Shown piece by piece: positions 1-9,044 of a stretch of 64,000 nt of DNA. The notes under the pieces are model-generated. The model ran no database searches, was not told the origin of the DNA, and saw nothing but the letters and a program-made list of their open reading frames with translations. The first letter of the stretch is position 1; every line of letters begins with the position of its first letter. Origin of the DNA: AP-15 sp963781215 (GTDB lineage Bacteria; Pseudomonadota; Alphaproteobacteria; ATCC43930; CGMCC-115725); the NCBI GenBank assembly GCA_963781215.1, contig CAWAFE010000044.1, forward strand, positions 1-64,000, written 5' to 3'. The translations under genes and the position numbers were made by a program.

Positions 1-56
1 GGCTCGAGAAATCTTCCCCTGGACCATTGCCTCCTCCCTGTTCTGCTTCAGCCCAT

Positions 57-1097
57 TTATCCGGATGGGCAGATGAAACGGTGGACGCCATCGGCTCCGA
101 GTCCGCGGTCGAGCTGTTCGCGCCCGATCAGATAATGCAAGTGGGCGAGGGTTTCGCCAAGCGCAAACGCCGTCTGGTGCTGGTCTAGGGGCCGTCGGAA
201 CAGGACCGGCAGCAAGTCGACGGCACTTTGCGGCACCACACAGGCGGCGAGCACCTCGTCGCAGCGCGCTTGGTGATGCAGGGCGAGCTCGTCGAGCCGC
301 GTGTGTAGCCCGAAGAACGGGAGGTTGTGCGACGGCAGCACCAGCGTTTCGGGCGGGAGTGCAGTGCGCAGCTTTTCAAGCGAGCGCAGAAAGCACGCGA
401 GCGGGTCGCCCTCGGGCTCGTGTGCCTGAACGCTGACGTTGGGCGATATCCTCGGCAGGACCTGGTCGCTCGAGATCAAGACGCCGGTCTCGGCGCAGTA
501 AAGGCAGGCAAGCTCGGGAGCGTGGCCCTCCCCGACGACGACGCGCCATTCCCGCCCACCGATCGTCAGCATCGTTCCGTCCGCGATCCGGCGGAAAGAC
601 GGCGGCACCGAGGGGACGCCGCGGCGATAGCTCTTCTCGCGGTCGCCGAAGAGCTCGCTCGACGCCGGGTCGAGCCCGGCGCGGCGGCCGAATTCGCGCC
701 GCAGCGGCACGAAATCCTCGCTGCCCCGGCTCATCACGCGGGCATGGAGCCATTCCTTCTCGGTGATCCACATCGGCGCCTGCCAACGCTCGCAGAGCCA
801 GCCCGCGAGCCCGATATGATCCGGGTGGAAATGGGTGACGATGATCCGCGTCACCGGCCGCCCGCCTAGACGTTCGGTGAAGATCCGCTCCCACAACCCC
901 TTGGTCTGCGCCGTCGCGTAGCCGGCATCGACGATCGTCCAGCCGGGGCCGTCCTCGAGCAACCACAAATTGATGTGGTCGAGCGCAAAGGGCAGCGGCA
1001 TCCGCACCCATTCGACTCCGGGGGCAATCGGCCGCGTCTCGCCCGCGGCCGGCGCGGTCGCGGCCGGAAAGTGCAAGGGCGTCAATATCCCGTCCAT
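57..1097 (-). CDS. MBL-fold metallo-hydrolase
   Basis: Metallo-beta-lactamase-fold hydrolase of about 346 residues. The metal-binding motif HFHPDH (HxHxDH) follows the strand 'RIIVTHFHPDHIG' in the N-terminal half, and further conserved His/Asp positions appear in 'GEGHAPE' and 'SSDQVLP', as in glyoxalase II-like members. I chose the ATG at 1097 because a purine-rich GAAAGAAGA stretch precedes it and the MBL core begins shortly after; the open frame continues upstream without similarity. The C-terminal part resembles the helical extension of this family. It is transcribed away from the divergent gamma-glutamyltransferase gene. The substrate cannot be told from sequence; thioester or lactone hydrolysis is possible. 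Confidence 0.85.
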   Translation of the reverse strand: MDGILTPLHFPAATAPAAGETRPIAPGVEWVRMPLPFALDHINLWLLEDGPGWTIVDAGYATAQTKGLWERIFTERLGGRPVTRIIVTHFHPDHIGLAGWLCERWQAPMWITEKEWLHARVMSRGSEDFVPLRREFGRRAGLDPASSELFGDREKSYRRGVPSVPPSFRRIADGTMLTIGGREWRVVVGEGHAPELACLYCAETGVLISSDQVLPRISPNVSVQAHEPEGDPLACFLRSLEKLRTALPPETLVLPSHNLPFFGLHTRLDELALHHQARCDEVLAACVVPQSAVDLLPVLFRRPLDQHQTAFALGETLAHLHYLIGREQLDRGLGADGVHRFICPSG

Positions 1098-1230
1098 TGT
1101 CCATTCTTCTTTCAAGAGCCCGAATTGACCGGCACGGTAGGACCGTGCATTAGTGCCGGCAAGCGTGAAGCCCGCCGGCCAGGGTTGCCCGACCGGCGGG
1201 CGAATTGCGCAAGATCGAGGAAGAGGGCGC

Positions 1231-2811
1231 ATGCGCGACTTCAATATTCCCGGCCGCTCGGCGGCGATGGCGGCGAATGGGATGGCGGCGACCTCGCATC
1301 CGCTGGCGACGCTGACCGCGCTCGACGTGCTGCGGGCGGGCGGCAACGCGGCCGACGCGGCGATCGCCGCGGTCGCGGTGCAATGCGTCGTCGAGCCGGA
1401 GAGCACCGGGATCGGCGGCGATTGCTTTATCCTCTATTCGCGCGGCGGCGCGCTGCCGGTGGCCCTCAACGGCTCGGGGCGCGCTCCGGCCAAGGCCACC
1501 GTCGAATGGTATGTCGAGAACGGAATAAAGGAAATCGAGGTGCCGACGCCGCATGCCGTGACGGTGCCGGGCGCGGTCGATGCGTGGTGCGTGTTCAACC
1601 GCGAATACGGTACCCGGCCGCTCGCCGAACTGCTCGAGCCGGCGGCGCGCGCGGCCGAGGACGGCTATGTGGTGACGCCGCGCGTCGGCGCCGACTGGGC
1701 GCGGGGCGAGGCGAAGCTGCGAGATCCGGTGACCGCAGCGCTGTTCCTGCCCGGTGGCAGGCCGCCCGCACCGGGCGACAAGATGCGAAACCCGCCGCTC
1801 GCCCGCACCTTGCGCCGGATCGCCCGCGAAGGCCGCGAAGCCTTTTACGATGGCGCGGTCATGCGCGACATCCTCGGCCGGCTGAAGGCCCTGGGCGGGC
1901 TGCACGAGGAGGAGGATTTCGCCGCGCAGCGCTCGAACTGGGTCGAGCCGATCACGACCTCCTACCGCGGCCATGACGTCTATGAGTGTCCTCCGAACGG
2001 TCAGGGAATGGCCGCGCTGATGATGCTGCGAACGCTCGCGGGCTATGCTCTCGACGGCGACGCGTTTGGCGAGGCCGACCGCTATCACCTGTTGGCCGAA
2101 GCGAACAAGGCGGCCTATCAGGTGCGCGACAATTTTATCTGCGATCCGGAGCATGTCCCGGTCGATGTTGCGGCCTTTCTGTCGGAGGAGCGGGCCGAGC
2201 GCACGCGCCGCGCGATCCGCCTCGACCAGACCTTGCCCGGCCGGGACTGGGCCGAGATCGAGCACAAGGACACCGTCTATCTCTGTGTCGTCGACCGCGA
2301 CGGCAATGCCTGCTCGTTCATCAACTCGCTGTTCTCGGGCTTCGGCAGCGGCATATTGGCGCCGGAGAGCGGCGTCCTGCTGCACAATCGCGGCACCGGC
2401 TTCCGCACCATCCCCGGCCACCCCAACGCGATCGCGCCGGGCAAGCGGCCCTTGCACACGATCATTCCGGGCATGCTGGTCAAGGACGGCCGCGCGGTGA
2501 TGCCGTTCGGGGTCATGGGCGGGCATTACCAGGCGATGGGCCACGCCCATTTCATCCACCGCCTGCTCGACCGCGGCATGGACCCGCAGCAGGCCGCCGA
2601 GGCGCCGCGCATCCTCGCCCTCAACGGGGTGTTGCAGGTCGAGCGCGCCTTACCGCAGCCGATCGTCGCCGATCTGGCGCGCCGCGGCCACCAGATCGCG
2701 CCGCAGGAAGTGCCGCTCGGCGGCTGTCAGGCGATCTGGATAGACCATGCGCGTGGCGCCCTGATCGGCGGCTCCGAGCCGCGCAAGGACGGGTTGGCTC
2801 TCGGCTATTGA
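1231..2811 (+). CDS. Gamma-glutamyltransferase family protein
   Basis: Ntn-hydrolase of the gamma-glutamyltranspeptidase family, about 526 residues, normally made as a precursor that cleaves itself at a catalytic Thr. The candidate nucleophile is Thr348 in 'KDTVYLCVVDRDGN', which lines up with the TTHYSVVD region of the E. coli enzyme; the following 'GFGSGILAPESGVLLHNRG' is the family hallmark. The ATG at 1231 is preceded by GAGGAAGAGG. No clear signal peptide is seen, which suggests a cytoplasmic member such as the oxamate- or amide-hydrolysing relatives rather than a periplasmic glutathione hydrolase. The 3' end overlaps the next gene by four bases, so the two are probably cotranscribed. 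Confidence 0.92.
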   Translation: MRDFNIPGRSAAMAANGMAATSHPLATLTALDVLRAGGNAADAAIAAVAVQCVVEPESTGIGGDCFILYSRGGALPVALNGSGRAPAKATVEWYVENGIKEIEVPTPHAVTVPGAVDAWCVFNREYGTRPLAELLEPAARAAEDGYVVTPRVGADWARGEAKLRDPVTAALFLPGGRPPAPGDKMRNPPLARTLRRIAREGREAFYDGAVMRDILGRLKALGGLHEEEDFAAQRSNWVEPITTSYRGHDVYECPPNGQGMAALMMLRTLAGYALDGDAFGEADRYHLLAEANKAAYQVRDNFICDPEHVPVDVAAFLSEERAERTRRAIRLDQTLPGRDWAEIEHKDTVYLCVVDRDGNACSFINSLFSGFGSGILAPESGVLLHNRGTGFRTIPGHPNAIAPGKRPLHTIIPGMLVKDGRAVMPFGVMGGHYQAMGHAHFIHRLLDRGMDPQQAAEAPRILALNGVLQVERALPQPIVADLARRGHQIAPQEVPLGGCQAIWIDHARGALIGGSEPRKDGLALGY

Positions 2812-3635
2812 CCGAAGGCACCGCCGAAATCGGCTTCGCGTACCGAAACGGGATTACCCGGCTCGCCCATCTTTACCAATCAGACCCGCTGCGTGTGTTG
2901 TTTCCGACGCCGTGGGCGGGCGATCCGGTACAGGCCGTCCTGGTCACGACGTCGGGCGGTTTGGTCGGCGGCGACCGCCTCACCATCGAGGTCTGTCTCG
3001 ATCCGGGTGCCGTCGCGCACGTCACCGCCTCGGCGGCGGAAAAGATCTATCGCTCGAAGGGGCCGACGACGGTTGTGCGCCAGTCTCTGGCGGTCGGCGC
3101 TGCCGGTGCGCTCGAATTCCTGCCGCTGGAAACAATCCTGTTCGACGGCGCCCGCCTGAGGCGTGAGACGGCGATCGAGCTGATGCCGGGTGCCGGCTTT
3201 CTCGGCGGCGACATCGTCATTTTCGGACGTCGCGCCCGCGGCGAACGCTTTGTCGCGGGGTCCCTCCATGAAGTGTGGGAGGTGCGGCGCGCCGGCGAGC
3301 TGGTGTGGGGGGATGCACTGCATCTTGATGGGGAGGTCGCCGGCATTGTCGACCATCCTGCCTGTTTTGACGGGGCCGCGGCATTCGCGACGATGATTTT
3401 GGCGCCATCCGCTGAAGACCCGGACAATTTTCTCGACGGCGCCCGCGCGGTTCAGTCGGCGAGCGTCACGGATGGACTGCGAGGCGGCGTGACGGCGATC
3501 GCGGGTCTGGTCATTGCCCGCTGGCTCGCGACCGACGCATCGCTGCTGCGGCGAGCCTATGCGGAGCTTGCCTGCCATTTTCGCCGTGCGGCGATCGGCT
3601 TGGCGCCGCGCTTGCCGCGGCTATGGCATATTTGA
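2808..3635 (+). CDS. ureD: Urease accessory protein UreD (orphan)
   Basis: UreD/UreH family protein of about 275 residues, which in urease systems forms a complex with UreF and UreG for nickel insertion into apo-urease. Visible hallmarks are 'TTSGGLVGGDRL', 'ASAAEKIYRSKGP', 'EFLPLETILFDGA' and the ending 'PRLPRLWHI', all typical. The only plausible start in frame is the TTG at 2808, which overlaps the stop of the upstream gamma-glutamyltransferase gene and implies translational coupling. No ureA, B, C, E, F or G lies beside it, which is unusual. It may serve a urease encoded elsewhere or have been recruited to another role. Confidence 0.88.
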   Translation: MTEGTAEIGFAYRNGITRLAHLYQSDPLRVLFPTPWAGDPVQAVLVTTSGGLVGGDRLTIEVCLDPGAVAHVTASAAEKIYRSKGPTTVVRQSLAVGAAGALEFLPLETILFDGARLRRETAIELMPGAGFLGGDIVIFGRRARGERFVAGSLHEVWEVRRAGELVWGDALHLDGEVAGIVDHPACFDGAAAFATMILAPSAEDPDNFLDGARAVQSASVTDGLRGGVTAIAGLVIARWLATDASLLRRAYAELACHFRRAAIGLAPRLPRLWHI

Positions 3636-3782
3636 TCGCCCTGCGTGCCGAAAGCCGCCGGTTGGAGATCGATTCCGGCCACGAGCGGTGCGTGCTGCTG
3701 CTCGAGGAGCATGACAGGGTGGCCTTCAGGGACAGAAGCACGGCCGACGATGACCACTGCCTCGCGGCCCTCAGAAACCAAC

Positions 3783-4415
3783 CTACCGGAAGCCGATCAG
3801 CTTGTGGGTTTGCAGGCTCAATTGCCATTGCGGGTGGGCGCGGCAGAAGGCTAGCGCGAATCGAGTGTTGTGGGCGCGGGCGGGGCTGTCCATCGGCTGC
3901 ACCGAAAAACGGCGAAAGGCGAGACCGGCGAAATCGAGCGGGTTTAGCCCCGGCTGCGGCACGACGATCTTCAACTCGTCGCCGGCTCTGACAACGAGCG
4001 CGGCGCCGGCTTTCGGGCTGACGCACACCCAGTCGAGGCCCGGCGGCGGCAGGATCGTGCCATTGGTCTCGACCGCGATCTCGAACCCGTGCAGATGCAG
4101 CTCGTCGATCAGCGGCGGGTCGAGCTGGAGCAAGGGCTCGCCGCCAGTGCATACGACAAACCGCGCCGGCTCGGCCTGCGGCCAATGCTCGGCAATCCGG
4201 CCCGCCAGGGCGGCGGCATCGGGGTAGCGGCCGCCGTCGCTGCCGTCGGTGCCGACAAAGTCGGTGTCGCAGAACGAGCACACCGCGCGCGCCCGGTCCT
4301 CTTCTCGTCCCGACCATAGATTGCAGCCGGCAAATCGGCAGAACACTGACGGCCGCCCGCTCTGCGCGCCCTCGCCTTGCAGCGTGTAGAAGATCTCCTT
4401 GACCGCATAGCTCAT
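3783..4415 (-). CDS. queE: 7-carboxy-7-deazaguanine synthase QueE
   Basis: Radical SAM enzyme of 210 residues that converts 6-carboxy-tetrahydropterin into 7-carboxy-7-deazaguanine on the way to preQ0 and queuosine. The N-terminus 'KEIFYTLQGEGAQSGRPS' is diagnostic. The cluster motif is the expanded form: Cys31, then 14 residues, then Cys46, two residues and Cys49 (CX14CX2C), as in the class described from Burkholderia. 'CTGGEPLLQ' is the SAM-binding GGE motif. The gene lies nine bases downstream of an MBL-fold gene on the same strand. No queC, queD or queF is in the window. Confidence 0.95.
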   Translation of the reverse strand: MSYAVKEIFYTLQGEGAQSGRPSVFCRFAGCNLWSGREEDRARAVCSFCDTDFVGTDGSDGGRYPDAAALAGRIAEHWPQAEPARFVVCTGGEPLLQLDPPLIDELHLHGFEIAVETNGTILPPPGLDWVCVSPKAGAALVVRAGDELKIVVPQPGLNPLDFAGLAFRRFSVQPMDSPARAHNTRFALAFCRAHPQWQLSLQTHKLIGFR

Positions 4416-4424
4416 GAAAGTCGG

Positions 4425-5228
4425 TCAGTCCTGCGGGTCGACATCGAGGCGGACGACCACACCTTCGAGGTCGGCGCGCGGCGCTGGGTAGCGCCGCATG
4501 ACGAGCGGATCATGGCCGGGCACGATGTGCCGCGGGCTCGGCGCATGGGCGCGCAAGGTATCGTAGGCGTCGAGCATCTCGCCGACGTGGAAGGCCGCCG
4601 TATAGGGCCGGCCCGCCTCCATGTTCTCGTAGTAATGGCTGACATCGGAAGCGAGGACGACCCAGCCGCGGCTGGTATGCACGCGCACGAACTGCATTCC
4701 CGGCGTGTGGCCGCCGACCGGGTGCAAAGTGATCCCCGGCGCCAACTCGACGGGCCCGCTGTAGAGCCTGACCCGCCGGGCGAAGTTCAGCCGCACGAGG
4801 CCCACCACATCCTCGACCTCGAACGAGCGGGCGAGGTGCGCATGGCGCATGTAGTGCCCGGTCGTGTAGTGCAGCTCGGTCTCCTGCAGATGGAATTGCG
4901 CCGCCGGGAAACGGTGGAAGGTGCCGACATGGTCGTAATGCATATGGGTCAGGATCACATCGGCGACGGTGCCGCGGTCGAGCCCGACGAGCGAGAGCGA
5001 CTCGGCCGGGCAGCGCAGATGCCGCCGCCCGCGCGCCGCGGCGACCTCGGCGGTAAAGCCGGTGTCGATCACAAAGCTGCGCTGCGGCCCGATCGCCGCC
5101 CAGACGAAATAATCCATCGGCATCGGCCCGTCATGCGGGTCGCCGCCGATGAAATGGTCGGCGCGCCGCGCCTCGCGCTCGGCATAGCGGATCGCATAGA
5201 GCTCGTACTCGGGAAGATGGGTGTCCAT
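4425..5228 (-). CDS. N-acyl homoserine lactonase-like MBL-fold hydrolase
   Basis: MBL-fold protein of 267 residues resembling AHL lactonases and related hydrolases. It has the dinuclear zinc motif HMHYDH after 'ADVILT', a downstream 'GGHTPGMQ' histidine, 'LASDVSHYYEN' with the bridging Asp, and 'VPGHDPLVM' with the last His ligand. The length is typical of AiiA/AttM-type enzymes. The open frame starts at an ATG immediately after a GC-rich leader. It sits just upstream of queE on the same strand, possibly in one transcript, without an obvious functional link. Lactonase activity is an inference from family; many members hydrolyse other lactones or esters. Confidence 0.85.
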   Translation of the reverse strand: MDTHLPEYELYAIRYAEREARRADHFIGGDPHDGPMPMDYFVWAAIGPQRSFVIDTGFTAEVAAARGRRHLRCPAESLSLVGLDRGTVADVILTHMHYDHVGTFHRFPAAQFHLQETELHYTTGHYMRHAHLARSFEVEDVVGLVRLNFARRVRLYSGPVELAPGITLHPVGGHTPGMQFVRVHTSRGWVVLASDVSHYYENMEAGRPYTAAFHVGEMLDAYDTLRAHAPSPRHIVPGHDPLVMRRYPAPRADLEGVVVRLDVDPQD

Positions 5229-5319
5229 AATCGCCTCGGGCTCGGGAGGGGATTGCGCGGGCGGCGCGCCGGTGCAAGCCTAAGGCTGGCGTTTATATCC
5301 GAGCAAAGGAAACCGAGCG

Positions 5320-6129
5320 ATGCCCGAATCGCCCCTCGGCCCCTATCGCGTGACCGCCTTCAACGCCGCGAAGGCATCGGAGAACAAGATCCACGACGAC
5401 GCGGTCGCGCGCCGGTTCGGCTTCGCGGGCGGCCTGGTGCCGGGGGTCGACGTCTATGCTTATATGGCGCATCTCCCGGTAGAGCGGTGGGGCCGCGCCT
5501 GGCTCGAACGGGGCACCGCCGAGTGCCGCCTGATGAAGCCGGTCTATGACGGCGAGACCGCGATCGTGACCGCGGCGGAAACCCCGGCGGGGCTCGACCT
5601 GCGGGTCGAAAGCCGCGGCGAGCTGTGCGTGACCGGCCTGGCCGCGCTGCCCGCCGCACCAGCCCCGGCGCCCGCCGGTTTTGCCGAAGCGCCGAGGCCG
5701 CCGGCCGAACGCGACCGGCCGCCGGCCGACGAGACGACGCTCGCCGTCGGGACCCGGCTCGCCGCCCTGCCGTTGCGGATTACCCGCGAATTCGCCGATC
5801 AATATCTGCGCGACGTGCGCGAGACCTCGGCGCTCTATGCGGCCCAAGGCCTCGTCCATCCGGGCACGATCCTGCATTTCGGCAACTGGGTGCTGCGCCA
5901 TAATGTCGTGCTGGGGCCGTGGATGCATGTCGGCAGCAGGGTAGAGCACTTCGCGGCCGCGCATGTTGGCGACGAATTGTCGGCGCGGGCGCTGGTCACT
6001 GCCAATTACGAGCGAAAGGGCCACCGCTTTGTCGAGGCCGATGTGCTGGTCTATGCCGGCGCGTCGACCCCGGTCGCGCGCATCGCCCACATCGCGATCT
6101 ATCGCCCACGCCAGCTCGCCGCCGCCTGA
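5320..6129 (+). CDS. Double-hotdog (MaoC-like) protein
   Basis: Protein of 269 residues with two related halves joined by a Pro/Ala-rich linker near residues 108-140. The first half, 'NKIHDDAVARRFGFAGGLVPG', resembles the hotdog core of MaoC-like dehydratases and thioesterases, where a conserved Asp/His region lies beside the acyl-thioester pocket. The second half, 'QGLVHPGTILHFGNWVL', looks like a matching hotdog repeat. A role on acyl-CoA substrates (hydration or thioester hydrolysis) is likely from fold but not proven. The start is an ATG after AGCAAAGGAAAC. It is divergent from the MBL gene at 4425-5228 and convergent with the ABC binding-protein gene. Confidence 0.7.
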   Translation: MPESPLGPYRVTAFNAAKASENKIHDDAVARRFGFAGGLVPGVDVYAYMAHLPVERWGRAWLERGTAECRLMKPVYDGETAIVTAAETPAGLDLRVESRGELCVTGLAALPAAPAPAPAGFAEAPRPPAERDRPPADETTLAVGTRLAALPLRITREFADQYLRDVRETSALYAAQGLVHPGTILHFGNWVLRHNVVLGPWMHVGSRVEHFAAAHVGDELSARALVTANYERKGHRFVEADVLVYAGASTPVARIAHIAIYRPRQLAAA

Positions 6130-6145
6130 CGGCGAACGGCGAGGC

Positions 6146-7432
6146 TCAGTGCTTGACCTCGGAATAGGGCAGGATCGGCTCGCCGGCCTTGTATTCATCC
6201 GGCCACAGCACGACCTCGCCCTTGCCGTCGCGGAAATCGTCCACATTGGTGCTGGCGATGTTCTGGAACTGAATGGTCAAGACGCGCGCCTTTGCCCATT
6301 CTCCCTTGGCGCCGAAGGCGACGTCTCCGACGACGGTTTTGAAGGTATGGGTGCGGATGTAATCGGCGATCTTGTCCTGATCGAGGGTCTTGGTCTGTTC
6401 GACGGCCTCTCCCAAGACCTGCAGATCGGCGTAGGCCCACGGCGCCAGATAATAGCCGAGCGGATCGACGCCTTTGCCCGCGGCCTGTTGCTGATAGCGC
6501 TGCAGAAACTCCATGACCCCTGGAAACCGAAGCTTCTCTGCCGGCAGCCACCAATCGAAGGTGATGATGCCGTTCAGCATCGGCCCGAGCGAGGTCTTGA
6601 TCGAGGTGCTCTGCGGCCCGGTCATCGTGCCGCAGCAGACTTTGGTGTCGAGGCCGATCTCGTGCATGGTGCGGATCAGGCCGACGCTGTCCGGCGGATA
6701 GGAGGCGATATAGACGACATCGGGCTTGGTAGCCTGGATGGCGCGGATGATCGGCGTGAAGTCGGTCGTGGTCGGCGGGTAGGTCTTGTCGTAGACCACT
6801 TGCAAGCCGGCCTTTTTCAGGTTGACGCGGGCGCCGTCGGCGGTGTTGCGGGTCGCCTCGCCGTCGTCGACCGCCAGCGCGATCGTCTTCAGGCCGAGCT
6901 TTTCCTTCTGCGCCTTGATGATCTCGAAGAACCCTTCGGAGATCGCCGCCCGCGGGTCCGGCCCGACGGGCAGCATCGAGAAGTATTTCGGGTAATGAAA
7001 CTCCTCGTTCACATCCATCGCGAACAGACCCATGAAGGTCATGTTGTGCTGGATGATCACCGGCAGCGCCGGCGCGGTGACGTTGGTGCCGTAGGCCGAG
7101 ACGACGAGGTCGACCTTGTCGACGTCGAGGAGCTTGGTATAGATGCCGGGCACCTGCGAGGGGTTGGTCTGGTCGTCGTAATAGACGAGCTTGACCGGGC
7201 GGCCGAGCAATCCGCCCTTCTGATTGGTGTCCTCGGCCCAGATCTGCATCGCCAGGAGCCCCGAAGTGCCATTGACGGCGAGCCCGCCGGTCAGGGACAT
7301 GCTGAAGCCGATCTTGATCGGCTCGCCCGCCGGCGCCGCCGCCGAGGCCGGATGGGCGACGCCCGGCATCGACGCGAAAATTGCCGCCGCCAGAGCCGCT
7401 CCCCGCCAGCCTTGCCGCACCCCAATTCGCAT
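6146..7432 (-). CDS. ABC transporter substrate-binding protein (Leu/Ile/Val-type)
   Basis: Periplasmic binding protein of 428 residues of the branched-chain amino-acid (LivK-like, type I fold) family. The first 30 residues form a signal peptide: a basic 'MRIGVRQGWRG', then a hydrophobic Ala-rich core, with cleavage likely after 'PASAAA'. Mature hallmarks include 'IKIGFSMSLTGGLAVNG', 'VKLVYYDDQTNPSQ' and 'PDVVYIASYPPDSVG'. I chose the ATG at 7432, since the signal peptide begins there and GGAGAAAG precedes it. No permease or ATPase genes lie nearby, so it is an orphan receptor; such orphans often bind aromatic or carboxylic acids, but the ligand cannot be read from sequence. Confidence 0.92.
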   Translation of the reverse strand: MRIGVRQGWRGAALAAAIFASMPGVAHPASAAAPAGEPIKIGFSMSLTGGLAVNGTSGLLAMQIWAEDTNQKGGLLGRPVKLVYYDDQTNPSQVPGIYTKLLDVDKVDLVVSAYGTNVTAPALPVIIQHNMTFMGLFAMDVNEEFHYPKYFSMLPVGPDPRAAISEGFFEIIKAQKEKLGLKTIALAVDDGEATRNTADGARVNLKKAGLQVVYDKTYPPTTTDFTPIIRAIQATKPDVVYIASYPPDSVGLIRTMHEIGLDTKVCCGTMTGPQSTSIKTSLGPMLNGIITFDWWLPAEKLRFPGVMEFLQRYQQQAAGKGVDPLGYYLAPWAYADLQVLGEAVEQTKTLDQDKIADYIRTHTFKTVVGDVAFGAKGEWAKARVLTIQFQNIASTNVDDFRDGKGEVVLWPDEYKAGEPILPYSEVKH

Positions 7433-7563
7433 GTCTTTCTCCCCCCAAGTGCCAAGATGCGCCGACACCCTACCGCGGCGCGCCGCTTCGGCAACATCAT
7501 TCCCGCTGTCGCCCGCTCGAAACGGCTATGAGCATGGCGATCCTATAGCGGCGGTGACTTCGG

Positions 7564-7905
7564 ATGGCTGATGATTTCCAGCAACCGCAGCCGGTGTTGG
7601 CCGCCGGTTGGCAGCGCGGCTGCGGACAGGCGGTGATGATCCTCGGCATCGGTCTGACGATGCTGTCGGGCCTCTGCACGGTCGGCATGACGATCGCTGA
7701 TCTGAGCGACACCGGCGGTCATGGCGGCGATATAAATCTGACCGGGATTCAATACATCTTCGGCGCGCCGTTCATCGTGATTGGCGCGCTGATCTGGTGG
7801 GGCGGCTGGGCCGTGAGCCGGAAACGTCCGGGCGCCGCGAGCCCGGCCGGCCCTGAACCGGACCGCGATGGCTCCGACTCTCCTCCCCGGACCGATGATC
7901 GCTGA
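7564..7905 (+). CDS. Small two-helix membrane protein, unknown
   Basis: Hypothetical protein of 113 residues that I do not recognise. It has two hydrophobic segments, about residues 23-46 ('GQAVMILGIGLTMLSGLCTV') and 65-83 ('IFGAPFIVIGALIWWGGWAV'), joined by a short Asp/Gly-rich loop. The tail is polar and rich in Pro, Asp and Arg, probably cytoplasmic. It is divergent from the ABC binding-protein gene, with a short shared upstream region. Codon bias matches the neighbourhood, which supports it being a real gene. Confidence 0.55.
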   Translation: MADDFQQPQPVLAAGWQRGCGQAVMILGIGLTMLSGLCTVGMTIADLSDTGGHGGDINLTGIQYIFGAPFIVIGALIWWGGWAVSRKRPGAASPAGPEPDRDGSDSPPRTDDR

Positions 7906-7948
7906 AACCGAGCGGCGCTTCGCGCGGTCTTCAGTGGCCCGGGCGGGA

Positions 7949-8245
7949 TCAAGGCGCAGCGATGCGGTAGATGCGCGCCGCCGTGCCGCTGTAGAGCGCC
8001 GTCTTTTCCGCCGCCGACGCGCCTGAGGTGATGCGCTTGAACGCGTTCCCAGCTCGCTGTAGCCGCCCGATTGCCGGTCCGGCGGAAAATTGCTCTCGAA
8101 CATGCAGCGGTTTGGACCAAAGGCTTCGATGCAGGGCTCGATAAGGCGCCATGCAGCAGCGAGGTCCTTGGACGAGGGCGGCAGGTCGCGTTCGTGGAAG
8201 TCGAAACCGAACGACGTCACGCCGACGCCGCCAAGCTTGACGTTG
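7949..8245 (-). pseudogene. Truncated duplicate of amidohydrolase 3' end
   Basis: This stretch is a broken copy of the last ~100 codons of the intact amidohydrolase gene at 9045-10112. Reading in two frames gives 'VKLGGVGVTSFGFDFHERDL', 'CMFESNFPPDRQSGGYSEL', then after a frame change 'NAFKRITSGASAAEKTALY', all nearly identical to the intact protein. Bases are missing near 8051 and near 8140 relative to the intact copy. Upstream of about 8245 the similarity ends, so there is no start or N-terminal metal-binding half. The copy and its parent flank the SDR gene, as if a segment had been duplicated and one copy then decayed. Confidence 0.8.
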
Positions 8246-8279
8246 GCGGAGCACGATCGCGGTTGAGCCTCCGGGCGGT

Positions 8280-9038
8280 TCACGCCAAGCCGATACGGCG
8301 CCGGAAATCCGGGTCGGTCAGCGACACTTTGGTCCCCGACAGATCATCGGCCGCGGGCGTGCAGAGATAGACGATGGCGCGGGCCGGATCGGCGACCGGC
8401 GTCAGCGCCTCGCGCGGGATGCGGCTTACCCGGTTGATGCCGGAAGCGCGGACCGCCGCCTGCATCTCGGTGTCGCAGGTGCCCGGCCGGAAGTCGAAGA
8501 CCCGCACGCCCGAGGCGGCGGCTTCCAGCGCGATCGACCGGGAGAGCATTGCCAAGCCGGCCTTCGCTGCGCAGTAGGCGCTCCAGCCTTCGAGCGGCCG
8601 GTCGGCGGCGCCCGACGACACGTTGACGATGGTGCCGGCGCCGGCAGCCAACATCGCCGGCAGCACAGCGCGGATCATGTTATAGGGGCCGACAAGGTTG
8701 ATCTGGATGCCGCGAGCCCAAGCGGCCGGATCGCCGTCGGCGATGTCGGCTATCGGCTCGATGACGCCGGCATTGTTGATCAAGGCGTCGATCGGGCCAA
8801 AGCGGCGGCGCGCATCGGCGATCAGCTGCTTGACGGCGGCCCCGTCCGAAACGTCGCAGGCGACGGCCTCGGCCTCGCCGCCCATGGCAACGATCTGCGC
8901 TGCAACCGTCGCCGCGAGACGCCCGTCGCGCGCCGCTAGCACGACCACCGCGCCGGCCGCGCCGAGCGCAACCGCGGTTGCCGCGCCGATGCCGCGACTG
9001 GCGCCGGTAACGATGACCTGCTTATCCGTCAGCGGCAT
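8280..9038 (-). CDS. SDR family oxidoreductase
   Basis: Classical short-chain dehydrogenase of 252 residues. It has the NAD(P)-binding glycine motif 'TGASRGIG' near residue 11, 'NNAG' near residue 90, the catalytic Ser in 'IVNVSSG' and the YxxxK pair in 'YCAAK'. The C-terminal part after 'RPGTCDTEM' is shorter and less typical of fatty-acyl reductases. It starts six bases after the stop of the upstream amidohydrolase gene, so the two form an operon. The substrate is unknown; pairing with a hydrolase suggests a shared catabolic route. Confidence 0.92.
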   Translation of the reverse strand: MPLTDKQVIVTGASRGIGAATAVALGAAGAVVVLAARDGRLAATVAAQIVAMGGEAEAVACDVSDGAAVKQLIADARRRFGPIDALINNAGVIEPIADIADGDPAAWARGIQINLVGPYNMIRAVLPAMLAAGAGTIVNVSSGAADRPLEGWSAYCAAKAGLAMLSRSIALEAAASGVRVFDFRPGTCDTEMQAAVRASGINRVSRIPREALTPVADPARAIVYLCTPAADDLSGTKVSLTDPDFRRRIGLA

Positions 9039-9044
9039 CGACGA

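Noticed and set aside
1150..2559. Long minus-strand frame opposite the gamma-glutamyltransferase gene
   Set aside because: It is an antisense shadow; the plus-strand frame holds the catalytic Thr and family motifs.
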